DNA from: Anarhynchus alexandrinus
Taxonomy: Eukaryota > Chordata > Aves > Charadriiformes > Charadriidae
Direction of reading: 5' to 3'
NCBI GenBank assembly: GCA_008711295.1
Contig: VUYV01000010.1
Span: 4,506,822-4,570,821, forward strand
Length of the DNA: 64,000 nt
Position numbers and translations under genes: made by a program. Under the pieces are notes generated by a model that did not search any database, was not told the DNA's origin, and saw only the letters and a list, made by a program, of their open reading frames with translations. Shown in pieces: positions 49,924-62,658 of the stretch (the first letter of the stretch is position 1; each line of letters begins with the position of its first letter).

Positions 49924-52900
49924 GATTTAAAAGGCTTAACACTAGATGGAGGAAGAAGAAAGGCAGAAGACCACATCAAAGGGACTTTAAGGGCTTCATT
50001 TCACATTCATTACCAGGAGGACTAGTACCAAGCGTGCAAACAGCACCAAAGAAATTCACTGTGGAGATAAGGGGCCGCACAAGGTGTTGTGGCACCAACA
50101 CTGCTGCCATTCCCCTTTTTCTGGGGGCAATCCCTCTTTCACTGCAGGCGATGGGAGCTTTGGAGCTCAGCAGTGTGACCAGAGGAGCCAAATCTGCCGA
50201 GAACACCCAGCAGGGTGGGATATAGGCACCATTGCTCTATTCACCAAGGTGTTGACGTAGCTTAAAGACACTCCTCAGGGCTTCCCACTTAGCCGATAAG
50301 CATGGATAAGTGTGGTTTCCAAATGTGCTAAGGGCCTGAAACCCCCGCCGAGTTCAGCCAAGCTCTGAGGTTCAGCACCTTTGGGATCGGAAGGAAAGCC
50401 ACCAAAACATTATGTATTTTAAAGCAGCCCTTACATGTATCACGCACACTGTGTTCTGACCAAACCCTGTCCTCCAATGTGCACAATCTTCTCTTCTAGA
50501 GAACATGAGCATTTACGAACAGTCAGTCTTTTAAAGATGGGCCTTTGATCTTGTTCCCAGTTATTTATTGAGATTCACCCCAGAGAGCAGTAAAATGTAT
50601 GAACTAGTGGGAGAAGGCAGATTTTACATTTTACCAAGTTTAAGAGAGCAGAGAAAGCCATATGCATTTTAAATATGACAATTTCGCCAGCTCAGTTAAA
50701 ATACAAGCATACATTTTGGAGCAGAAAGAGTCCAAAGCATTTCTAGCCGGTTGGGCTATCTCTGCATACTTCACAGCCCTTCTCCTCTCCTCTATTCACC
50801 TCCAACCCAAAGCGATATGAAATGCCCAGAGAAAGCACGGAGACGCGTTGTACATAAGCCCAAGCTGCCTAACAAAATCTGCTCCAATAACACAATTACA
50901 CACGCACTCCTTTCGCAAGACCAGAGACCCAAGCAGGGTATTACCTCTTCATTTACATTCAGTCCTAATCTAACATGTCATGCAAATAGCACAGGAGGGA
51001 AAATGAAACCAAAAAACCTCCCAGCCCCTCTCTTACCCCTGAACTACCAGACCATCTGCAATTTCAAAGAAATTCTAGCAAGCACAGCTCAACATCTGCA
51101 CCCCATTAAGATCTAATTTGAAACAATTGCTATTCGCTATCTCTCTTGTTTTTCCTGGGTAGAGCAGCTTTGATGTCTCCCAGTTGACAAAAATACATAA
51201 GAAATAGGCATTAAAAAATATCAACTGGAAGGTAGGAATTCGTTCACATGAACAACAGGTATCAGTGTTCGGCAAACAGAAACCAGAGCCCCGAGCGCTC
51301 ATGCCTCCCCCGGACACAACTACTGTACGGGGCAGGCAGATGTTGCTTTACTTCTTCATAACTATCATGTTATGAGTAACCGCAGCCTGCTCGAAGGTCA
51401 CTGGCTCTTCCAGCCTGGATTTGGGAAAAGAGAATTCACAGTTATCCCTGGGACAGCACTGTCATACTTTGTTTTGCAAAACTTTGTGAGAATTGCAAGT
51501 TTGACTTAAGCAAGGAATGGCAAACCAAAATACGAAGCCAGGTGATTCCTCCCTTGCAGATATAAGCTGCATTTTTTCCTTTCGTTCCTCAATCCTCAAC
51601 TCTGACTTTGGATCTCTGGTGAGGACCCACCATCTTTTCCAAACATACATTTTGCATAAGTTGCTCACTGACATTTTAAAGGAAGGGCAATTGAATCAAA
51701 ATGAATTCATTTCAAGTTCAATACAGTAGATGCCTGGTATTTTAATCAACAGGGTAATAGCTTTCCACTTCTTTAACCTATAAGAGAACATGAACGTATT
51801 ATGAAAAACCATCCATCAGCTTCAAAATAATCCATGTAGTCGAAAAGCTGACATTCTCCCCATGTGTTTAATCCTACTATGTGACTCATACACTTATTTT
51901 TATCCTTATAATGAAATTATTATTACTGGAAAACTTCTCTTTGCTAAGTCAGTCTCTGTAGGTGCCACACATGAGTTGAAAGCTTATGAAGTCAAAGAGG
52001 GCCTTTGGTTTTCGAGCTAAGTCAGCTGGTGACCAAATGGCACGTGTACTCTTTAAATGCAGATTTCATAAAACAAAGCAGTTGCTTGCCTCTGCAAAAC
52101 TTTGCCCAAGCACAAGCTTCCTTAGATAAGCCAGAGGTGGCTGAAAGTGTATTTAGCATATGGGAATTTTCCAGTTTGTTTTCATCAGAAAACGAATAAG
52201 AAGAACTGATCCTTATACAACTGTGGAAGGAAAAAAAAGAACTAAATAGAAAAGCTCTAAGGCTGTGATAACCCAGAACAGAGCTGCAAGGAAGCGCCAG
52301 CCTCCTCCAGCCAGAAACGTGGGGTGATAGCACCATAGCTCCTGTCCACAGCATACAACCCAGTTTGTGTTCAGCTCCGATCATACCATCCTGCAGTCCT
52401 ACCTGTCTGCCAGTGCCATGACTTCTCCACACTTCACACAGGAAAACCTGTTGCGGAGGAAGGGTGGGATGGAGAAACACCAATACCTGCCTGGGGAGAC
52501 CAGCACCCCGCAGCCTTGCGGCACTGCTGCTCTCCCAGACCACGGCTGAGCCACCTACACAAGCACCAGTGGGAAGGCCTGAGGTCCACCAAGCCATAGC
52601 ACAGCCCAGCAGTCAAACACCTGGATTTGGCAGAACTGGGAGGAAACCACCAACCCCATCCCTGCTGCTCCCCCCTCCAAAAGCACTAGTTACACCCCAA
52701 CTCCCCCGGAATCAAAAAAGGAAACATCCTTATCGATTTGCCTGCAAAAGGGTCAAGAGAAGGCACTTTCCTAGCAGCACAGGGAAGGGGTGAGGAGGCG
52801 CCCAGCACAGAGGTCCCCCAGGAAGGGCTGAGGTCTTTGACTCCGTGGAGCAGCTCCTGTGGCCTCAACCCACATGACATCCTTCATTGGTAATGGAGAT

Positions 52901-53540
52901 GGGGGAAGCGGGATGTGTCCCGCGCTTGCCCTAGCTGGGTTTGGCAGAGACCCAAACACGTAAAGAGCAGAGGAAAAGAGACTTAAGGAGATAAGCTTTA
53001 CAAGTAATTGGGAGATCTTCCACCAAATCGACAGGCAGGGGACCAGGTCACAAGCAGATGTGACTTGCCAGTATTTTTCTAGCATCCTGTCACCCTCGCC
53101 GTGCACAGAGGCCGGTTTCCCAGAATTTTAGACTAATGTACACAAACTCGAGGCGAAAAACCCCCAGTAACAGCGCTTTGGATTAAACTCATCCCAATCA
53201 GATTAATCAAGTTCTAAGTTGCATATTGTGCTGGCAAACATGTTTTCCCAAGTCGTAGGTTATAAATATTTACAATTTCTGCAGTAACAAAATGCGAACA
53301 AAGAAACTGCGTAGAGCTCATCAGGAACGGCGCTGAGTGCCAGGCACAAGACCTCAGACTCACAGTAGTTTCAATTTTTTCCCGCATGGATGTTCCAAAC
53401 ACATTGTTTAACCTACCACTGCCATTGCGGGAGGGGTTTAATCCAGCCCTGCCCCTGGAAGAGGCTCTGCCGCTCGCTCCCAACTCCAGCCCCATCCAAC
53501 CCTGTGCTGGCCCATTGCCAGCGTGACTGCAGGGTGAACC

Positions 53541-53562
53541 AGAATAGAGACAGAATAGAGAC
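53541..53562. repeat. Perfect 11-bp tandem duplication
   Basis: AGAATAGAGAC occurs twice head to tail with no mismatch, indicating a recent local duplication. Confidence 0.95.
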
Positions 53563-56500
53563 TCCCAGGGACAAACGGAGAGAACAAGGTGGGGTTGAAT
53601 CCCTAGAAGTTAATGCCAACAACGGGAAGGAGATAGTATAGCGACAAGAGCCAGTGCAGGGTCAAGAAGCTCTTTTGGTGGCAACATGAGTAGATCTGGT
53701 TCATGTTGCCTGGGAAAATGTGTGTTATGGAGAGATCTTGTCTTCTAATGGATCTAAGAGCAGGATTTCCTCAAGAGCTGCCCTATCTCCCTGCCATGGG
53801 ACCTGGGCAGAGATCAGTGTAAAGCTCACCCCGACACCAAGCACACCCCCCAGGGACAGAGGGACGCTGCACCTTTTGGTGGCAGTTCATTGTTCAATCA
53901 GTTTGTTGCACTGTGAATCCAGACTGGAGGCTTTCTCTTGTGCTCATGGCTGAGGTGCCTTCATGCACGACACCGTACATCTGTACATATGCATTCACAT
54001 GTATAAACAAAACTGCAGAATAATAAATATACAAAGCTCAAATCCAGCAGATGCCTTAGAGTTGGTCTCCTTGGAAGACTTCTTTCATACCAACATCTGA
54101 GCAGGATGCTCAGATGCTTATCTTTCCTTCCCATAAAGACCTGGACCATACAGAGATCTAGCAGAAGCCTCCAGATTTGCTTTAAAATACAGCATTTTTG
54201 AACTGCAGCCAGGTGCCCCATAAAGAGCCACCACCACTGGTGCATGCCTAGAAGCAGGCAGCTCAACCCTGCCCGAGCCCTGTGCTGTCAGGGCTGTGCC
54301 TGTCCAAAGCCAGGAGCCAGCGTTTGCTGGGGCATCTGGTACATTCCCAGCTTGAACAAGCGTTAAGACTAACAGTAGATGCTCTACCTACCTCAGAGTC
54401 CCATGGTGACAAGGACTGCAAAATGTATCAATGAGAGCTGCAAACTTCCAGGAAAGCCCAAGTGTTTTATGTGGTATTTCAGAGCAGGGACATTTTCAGT
54501 TTACATAAATAAAGTTGACAAATGACTGGACAGACTTCTGAAATCCCCCTGTAAACTAAATGAGGCAACTCAGCTTAGAAGTATCTCATAATTAAAAGCA
54601 CTAGCAAACCAAGTCTCACGCACGGCTGTAAAAAAGCCTGAAGAACCAGCAGCTGCCAAGGACAAGACAATAAATAGCGAACACCCACACGCACACCTTA
54701 GTCCTCCTTGCTCGGCTGCTTAGCATCTGCTCATCTTTTCTCCACACCTTTTAGAAAAGATATTCAGGGGCACAATTTTTTTTTAGGACTCCCATTACCT
54801 GGAAGTATTTTTTCCAATCACGCTGAGTGTACAAGGGAAACTTTTCCCAACCCTGTTTTGCTCTCGCACGGCACGGAAACAGCAAACTGCTCCCCCATGC
54901 CTCCCCGCTGCCCAGGGCACCAAGCAGCACCGAAGCCCAGGAGGACCTGGAAAAGGGGCTGACAGTGTCTTGGGCTGACCCAGCTACTCACCACGGTCAA
55001 GCAGAAGGAAAAAGGCGAGTCCGTGCCCTCCTTTCTGAGCTGCCCCCAGCCGTCACATCAGCCTGCATAAACGTGACACCTTGTGCCCAGCATGGGTGAT
55101 GGGTGCTCACAGAAGGCCAGAGGGAGTTTAAAATGCAAACTCCATTACAAACAGTGGTATTTACTCTTTTTATTAAAATACTTGGAAGTTTTTCAGTTGT
55201 TTAAATACTACTTCTCATTTTTTCTGTAGAAAGCTGAAGTGAGACACTGGGACAGTTTCTCTGCAGGACTGGTAGCCCCACGCTCGTCCCAGCTCGCTGA
55301 TAGAGCGCAGTGTCTCATTTCCAAATTCACTGTCTTCAATGGTTCCAATTATCACATTTTAAACAGCAAAGCCACCGTGCATGACGCTATCATTAGGAAC
55401 CTATCAAATACAAGAGGAGCTTCCACAGAGACCAGGCAGCACAAGGCCAAGTGTTTTATCAGGAATGTGTTTCCAAGGTCCCGGAAAATACAGACGTTTT
55501 CCTGACATTTATGAACTCTCCATGCGCTGAGAGCGCTCTTGTAGTCCAAGGTTTAGAGTGAGAGCTATTCTTTTCAGAAATGTCTTAAGTTATGCCCTTT
55601 GGAAACACTGTGCACCATCGGATTTATCCTTTAATTGCTTGGACGGTTTACTCTAAATCACACAGTCTGCTTGCAGCTGTCCTGCACCGTGCGGCCGCTC
55701 TCTGGGGAAGCCGAGTGCCACCATACCAGGGCCACCAACTACCTCCTGTTACCCACCTACACCCAGTTAAAAATAACAATAGTAAAAAGAAGGCTGAAGA
55801 GCCATTTAGACATCTGACTTGTCCTCAGGCCTGAAATGGGATGCCAGCAACGAGCATCATCTTCCTCCAAGGAAAGCTGACCTTTCAGCTTGCGGCTGAC
55901 TCAGATGCGAGCTGTAAACAACTGCAATTTATTCTTCCCCCGTAGCCATTTGTTCTCCTCTCTCCATCTCATGCTGCCCTCAGTTGTGGCCGCCCCCCGC
56001 TCAATGTGCACTGATACTCACTTTCGTTGTTTGCGGTAGAGGAATCCCTTTGCTTAAAACTGTGTCTGCTACTGCAGCAGAGTTTCACCTTTGCTCAAAA
56101 TATACTGCACAGAGATACTCAGTAACATCTTTTAAACCCGTGCTTTTTTTTTTTCCCCCCTTATCTTCTTTAAAAAAGGAAACAAAAAAACATTGCGTAA
56201 TCACCACTTCCAATATTGTCCTTCTCTTCAAGGATTTCCTTGCTGCACCCCCACATCACTTGGGAAATCTGCTTGTCCTCGATACTTTTTTCAGCTGTTC
56301 TATGACACGCCAGGGGAATTTCCAGCCCCAAAAATGCAGCGGCTCTACTGGCTTGACAGTTATTTGCTAACCTGAATCCAAAACCACTCTGGCTCCTTCC
56401 TTCAGCGTTACAGCTGGCAGAGCTGCCGTTCCAATAAGCCGCACACCTTTCACTCCGCGCTTTACCGGACGTGTTATTGCACTGCTCTGACAGAAGAGAA

Positions 56501-56725
56501 ATGGCACTTTACGGCCACCCGGAGAACCAATCGCTCAACATTATACTGACTGTTCAACACTGGGAACAATAATGTTGCAAAGAAAAATCACTTCAGACTC
56601 GGGATATTCAGCCTCTCGGGTTAAGAGCTGGTCGTACAAGCAGCAGCATGGCCAGAGGAGCGGCTGTCTGAGTACGTCCGAGAGGTGATGTCTCTGTGGG
56701 ACTGAAGCACTCGTGTTCAAAAAGC

Positions 56726-56763
56726 ACATCTGTCTTTCATAAGGACGTCCGTCTTTCATAAGC
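56726..56763. repeat. 19-bp tandem duplication, two copies
   Basis: Units ACATCTGTCTTTCATAAGG and ACGTCCGTCTTTCATAAGC lie head to tail and agree at 16 of 19 positions. Confidence 0.9.
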
Positions 56764-59700
56764 ATATCTGCTGGAGTAATGGAAAGATACCACCTCTCCC
56801 CTGCAAAACATAAACCTACATAACACGTTACTGGTACGTGATGGACAAGGCTGTATCTCGTGGATCGCACAGAGCCCACATTGCTCCCCATGAGCACAGG
56901 GCAAGAAATTCTCAACTCAACGAAGCCTGTACAAGCACAGCACTAATTAACTCTGCTGGAAGTAATTTGTTATTGAAAAGCCCTGATCAGTACTGCCAAG
57001 GCACTAGGTGGACGCTCAGCATCATGCTCTCCGAACACAGACCTGCAGGGTTTTAGCCAGATGGGTTTATCTTTTCTGGCAGAGTCACTTTGGTGAGGGA
57101 GCCACACTCAGCCCATCACTCAGGATGGGTTTGGCATCTGCTGTTTTCTTCAGACGACTTTGGCTGTCATGAATGCAGTAATTGGGCTGTCTTGGTAGTG
57201 ACAAACGAAGTACAATTATTTAAGCTGACTGAGCTGGCCAGGTAGAGCCCCCTCTGGGGAACTTCTGGGCACCCAGAGGGATTTTACAACTCTGAACCCA
57301 AGTAGAGAGATGTAGATGTACCCAGAGCCCACTGCTCGTGGCTCCCAAGCAACCCAGAGCCTCCGAGACTGATGGCACCAACGTCATTGCCCACATCTCA
57401 GAATTCAGCACGTACTACACCAAAACACTTTTAATCACAAGCATCCAGCTAAGTAAGAAAACTGTTTTATGGTCCTGATTACAGCGCAAGTCTCAACCAC
57501 CAGCGATGCACTGGACATACGCTCCCCTTTTAAGTTCTGCCAAGTCACAGGGTTCCAGCCTGCCACGAAAGTCTGATTCCGTCCCAGTCGCCACCAGGCA
57601 GAGGGGTTGGGGTGCAATGCCATTTTTTGGTTGGTTTGGGAAGTGCTTGCAATCAAATAGAAAAACTCTGGCATGTTTTAACATCAAAAGCACTACTGCA
57701 GAGACAACCAGCAGCAACAGCTAGTATCTATGTCAAACCATACACCACAGTTGTGATCAGCAAATTGCATGGTACAAGCCTCAGCTTTTAATTTTATTTT
57801 TTTTTATAAATTAGGTTGATTAAAGACAGAAGGAAGCAATGACTAATCCCCAAAATAGAAGAAAAGGTTGGGTCAAAGTGACATTGGCAGAAATAATGCT
57901 GTCGAGGGACACAGCGATTTCAACTCGGCAGCACTTGTGCTTATCAAAACAGTAAAACATCATTTCAGATTTGGACAAAACCACAGTTGTCCAGTTCAAA
58001 ACTTTTTGCTTCCTTAAGCTATTAAAATTTATGTTCCTCAACAACAGGAATTTCTTTATGAAAGCACAGCAGCAATGCAGGAATAACACCATCTGACTCC
58101 ATATACTTTTAAATTGCCTTTTAAACCAACAGGGCAAGAGACGAATCCAAACAGACCTTAAGGTAGTAAACTCAATCCGGTATTAATTCATGAACTAGAA
58201 CACAAGAAGCTTTTCTATATTTGGTGGTTTTTAAGTTATGGATGTGATTCCTCTCTTTCTCAATACATAAAATGAGAGCCCAGCCCAGGTTTTCATTGCA
58301 ATCCTCCATCTGCCTCAGAAGGCATCATGGAAACTTCACTGATGGTACCAGTTCAGAGATGAAAGGTGAATGGAGTTACCTGCTCAGCATCCACTGCTGC
58401 CATGTTCACTCTGAGCTATCAATAGCATAGCTGTGGTCTTTTTACTGCCAAAAAAGAGACTTGAAAGACAAAACAAGCTTTGCACATGGCTTTGTCCTCA
58501 TAATCTGCAACTACTCTTGTGTAAGAAGAAAACTTTTTCTATTTTTATTTGCCTGCATGCTTATGGTCATTGATTAAAGAAAATAGTTTACGACAGCCCA
58601 ATATGGGCAGCCCATTCAGGAGTGCAAGTACCTTAAAAACCATATTTCATCCCCTTACTGATCAGAGTAATTTTACGAGATTTTTCAGTATTTCCCTGAA
58701 AATAGTTTAGTTGTACATCTTCCTAGCTTGGGTTACTTTGTGTCACTCCCAGTTTTAGGCTCAAAAAAACCGATCACACACTCAACAGCCAAACACACAT
58801 CTCCAAGCCAGACGCAAGGGACTTTAATCGAGTATTAGTACATTTTCTGTGTTAACAGCAAAGTACTCGGTGCAACCAGTTCCTCCTTTCTGATGTCTCC
58901 ATTTCCAACAGAGCACAGAAATAGCAACATTTTAAAGTATATGAGTCCAAGCAATGCATGTGAATGTAATTGCTGGGGCATTTTATGTGCTGCAAGGCTA
59001 TATTGCAAGATGATTGATTTCTTATGGCTGAAACTGTCATGTTCAGGCAACATTAAGCTTTGAGTCACGGTATTTAATCTGCAATGTGTCACAAGATCTA
59101 AATTAAAGAGGACAATTGCATATTCTTTTCCAACCCTCCAAAAAACTCAACAAAAATATACCAGTGGCAACAGAGTGGGGAACCTGCGTGTTTCCCTCCC
59201 TTTCTTGGCTACAAAACACCACTAAACACGTAACTCATTCTGCTTGGGGAGTCAGAGGAGACGAAATGCATAAACCACTATGGGAATTTATTACCCAAAA
59301 GCAACAAGGGGAGAATAGCATTTTCCTCTCAGACCTCCACAGAAGTTTGGGGCTGTGATACGCAGCTCCGGCTCCGTGCCCAAAACTCCTCAGGAGAGCA
59401 AAATATCATGACCAAGATCAGCTGGACAGGTTCAAAATACCAAAAATTACGTTCCTAGCCATCAAATAAGCTCCCCAGTGAACGCACTGCCCAGTACAGC
59501 ACAGGAAACCAGTTTCCACCCCATCCTAAACCAGGGATTAGAGTCACCAGAGCTATATTTTACGGGACGTTTCCAAGACCAGCTTTGGTTCACAGCACAC
59601 TTGGTAACACGATATGAGGGTTTTCTTTAGGGAACAGCTACTTTCCTCAGATTTCCAGACTGTTTATGAACCTGAAAGACGGGGTTAACACGTCAATTGC

Positions 59701-61572
59701 ATTGTACAAGATTGAAACCGAAAACATTGAAAAAATACAGAAACTAATACCAGCAACAAGTCAGAACTGGGACACGCACTGCCAACACTGGCACTGGGCT
59801 GATGTACAGTGGGAAGAGAGACTGGCAAAAGAGAATTGCATAAATGGCAATAGCCAACCCAGAGAAATGCTTTCCTAGAGGACGTCAATGGCTCTGGATG
59901 CCAAGTAAGATGCCTCCTGTTTCTCAGTCCTCTCCAGAAATGGAAACCCTGAGGCCAACTCAGCAGCCACGGGCTCAGCAACGTCTCAGAGATGCCTCTT
60001 CAGAGGCAGATCCACATCACTCAACGCAGCATCTGTCCATCCTCTGCTGCGTTCTGCATCTCTGCCAGTCCCCATCACAGCCAAAGAATTGGCGTAATTA
60101 AAATACTCTGATTTCACTTAAAGCAAGCATACACCAGCTTTCTTCTCGGGTTACCAATTTAAAGCATGAGACTAAAATGCCTCGTAAAAACTCTGCAAAG
60201 TCTAGAAGCGCCAAATGCTATAAGGAGCTAAGGAAAGCAATTATCCATCAGTTTATTTGAACTTGTTCACTGAAAATATTTGAGCAGGAATTTCACGTAG
60301 AGATAAGCCACTCAGTAAGGCAAGAGTTTATGGTAAAGATATGAGCTATTGCACGTGTGGGCATAGGTTACAGCAGAGAGCATTAGGATTGGATGGCATT
60401 TCCAATTTAATCCCCTTTTTCAGTTGCAAATAGCTTTATTAAACAAACTTTGCAAAGGACTAAAGTTTTCCATGCGTCGTCTGAGCCCGAAGGCAGTTTT
60501 CCTTGTAAAACTTTAAGCAACGTTAAGGCAGAGTTATGAGCGCTAGAAAATAAGAAAACACAAACCAGGTTTTAGGCATCCCATTGGTTCAAGTAGGAAA
60601 AAAAAATAAACTCATGGGAAAATTTATTCACAATTATTTTTACTCAAAAAGCAGAATATTTCTGAACATATGGGCATCAGCATTTCCAACTGGGAGAGGG
60701 GAAACCTCTGGGCTAGATAGTCCACACATAATGAAATACGATCCCCTCCTCAAAGGCCTGACAACCTGAGGGCTACGTCCAGAGACTCAAATAGGCCAGA
60801 AAAACTCAAAATAACTCACCGCCAGCCCATATTTTGAAATATGGAGAAAGAGAAAAGAAAACTTTAAGATAATTAATGCATGCTGCATCAAGTAAGGACA
60901 AAGTTAAAAATTCTTATTAAAAAAAAAAGAAAGGCGGTATCACAGCAAAGTCAACAAAGCATTTAGGAAAGAAACTAATGTTTCAAGATAACAACTCTTA
61001 ATTCCCCCCAAATTTTATCTTCCTAATTAATATTTTGCAATTTCCTTCCAAAACGGCAAGCAGGAACCTGCCATTCCCCAAAGCTCCCCTTCCCCCTCCA
61101 GCCAGCCCCTTTCAGCAAAACCGTGAGAAAAATGGGATGGGAAAAAACGGTTTCTAAGGAAAGCAGAGCAATGCTTTCACGTGCATTTCTCTCCAGTTAT
61201 TCCTCTTCTCCCAACATTACAATGTCATTTCCTCTCCAAGGTATTCTTTATCGCTGGAGATTAAAGGCACATTCTGCGGCTGTTTGATTTGGCCCGCGCT
61301 CAGATAAACAAGTAAACTGCAGGAACGCAGAAGTCGACAATCAAGATCAGTTGAGTTGACGGCAACCAGATAAAAAGAAGCAGGTCAGGGTCTGGTTTAC
61401 TTCATTTTCTTACACATCCTCTTACCCTGCTACAGACAAGGCTCTGGGAGGAACTATTGCTCACTTACACAAAACTACCTTTTTTTTTAAAGAAATAAAT
61501 TAATTTTTGGAAAAAATCACAGTTGAAGTCAGCATTCAACAGTACCATCTTTTATAGGTTACTTTTTACTGG

Positions 61573-61597
61573 AAATAATAATAATAAAAAAAGAAAA
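61573..61597. repeat. AAT microsatellite and A-rich tail
   Basis: About five AAT units followed by A7 and AGAAAAG. Confidence 0.9.
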
Positions 61598-61794
61598 GCA
61601 AGCAAAGGAGGCTTTTCCACCAAGAAGTTCACATCACAAGAAGTGAGGATTTTTTTGCCACTTTCTGCCTTCCTCACTTGCTCTAAAAAGGCGCAAGAGT
61701 GCACTTGCTGTCTTTCCTGCCCTGAAATGACAGGGGATGCAGTGGGAAAGATTTTGGAGACCCAGCACTGGGAATAGGTGATCTGCTATATTTC

Positions 61795-61861
61795 TATGAA
61801 TATAGATACACACACATATATATAAAAATAAAGATATAGGTGTTAGATATATATGTATATA
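61795..61861. repeat. AT/AC-rich microsatellite directly before a CR1 copy
   Basis: Alternating AT and CA dinucleotides with interruptions run up to the first base of the CR1 element that follows. The position suggests either insertion of CR1 into an existing microsatellite or later expansion at the junction. Confidence 0.9.
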
Positions 61862-62180
61862 GGGGGCCTACAGGAGAGCTGGGGAAGGACTTTTTACTGG
61901 GGCATGGAGTGATAGGACAAGGGGGAATGGCTTCAAACTGGAAGAGGGCAGGCTTAGATTGAACATTAGGAAGAAGTTTTTCACTTTGAGGGTGGTGAGG
62001 CACTGGAACAGGTTGCCCAGAGAGGTTGTTGAGGCCCCATCCCTGGAGGTGTTCAAGGCCAGGCTGGACGTGGCCTTGGGCAACCTGGTCTAGTGGGAGG
62101 TGTCCCTGCCTATGGCAGGGGGTTGGAACTCGATGATCTTCAAGGTCCTTTCCAACCTAAACCACTCTATGATTCTATGT
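61862..62180 (+). mobile_element. CR1 LINE 3'-end fragment, best preserved, about 319 bp
   Basis: This is the longest and cleanest CR1 copy. It opens with 'gggggcctacaggagagctg', then 'ggaaggactttttactgggg', 'gtgataggacaagggggaat', 'ggcttcaaactggaagaggg', 'ttagattgaacattaggaag', 'ggtggtgaggcactggaaca', 'ggttgcccagagaggttgtt', 'ccatccctggaggtgttcaa' and 'ggttggaactcgatgatctt', ending in 'ggtcctttccaacctaaacc' and nearly two octamer units ('actctatgattctatg'). All of it is the untranslated 3' region, and the reverse transcriptase is absent because of 5' truncation. Few deviations from the common CR1 wording suggest that it is the youngest of the five. Confidence 0.97.
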
Positions 62181-62544
62181 TAAAGCACTCACAATTTTAT
62201 TTAAATGAAAGCCACCACTCCTGCATGCAGAAGCAAATCTGGAGCAAGCCCCACTGTGCTGAACCTTGATTCCTTATCTGTGCCTTCACCTCCCCAAAAC
62301 ACCCATCTCTGTACAAGCCCAGCCTGCACAGTACAGGGTTTTGGGGCAAAAATAACCTAACCCACCACCCCCGCTTTCCCAGGTCTCAAGTCCCTGCACA
62401 AGGGCTGACCCCGATGCAGCGCACATCTGCGCCTCCACTTCTCCATCGCCCCCACGGTCACCCGGCTTAACCTCCACTACCTGCTATGTTATATTAAACC
62501 AGACAGCCTTGCATGTTACAAGTTAAATTTCAATAAATAGGTGT
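62181..62544. other. Unique non-coding stretch between CR1 and A/C tract
   Basis: Moderately GC-rich with a C-rich segment at about 62.28-62.48 kb. I see no gene or repeat here. Confidence 0.5.
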
Positions 62545-62658
62545 AAAAAAAAAAACAAAACCAAAACAAACAAACACCAAAACCCAACACAAAAAACAAC
62601 CACCACAAAAACAAAACCCCAACCCAACCAACAAAAACAACCCCAAAACCACAACACA
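62545..62658. repeat. 114-base A/C-only tract
   Basis: Only A and C occur over 114 bases. It starts with a run of 11 A and continues with CCAAAA, CAAA, CCAAAACCC and AACCC-like units. The reverse complement resembles the G/T tract at 32491-32580. On the minus strand it gives open frames rich in V, F, G, C and L, which are not genes. Confidence 0.95.

Larger units (their letters stand above)
46770..53540. other. Unique non-coding stretch
   Basis: I recognise no gene or transposon. The 191-codon minus-strand frame at 52022-52597 begins at a true ATG but has no recognisable domain and is treated as a finding. A12 lies at 48639-48650. An octamer ATGCAAAT lies at 50980-50987. The region 49300-49480 is AT-rich and complex, so may be conserved. 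Confidence 0.45.
53563..61800. other. Unique non-coding stretch
   Basis: Open frames reach 128 codons (55984-56370, plus), without recognisable domains. T11C6 lies at 56144-56160, an AT-rich tract at about 57781-57806, and an AATAATAAT-type microsatellite at 61573-61597. I see no supportable exon or transposon. Confidence 0.45.
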
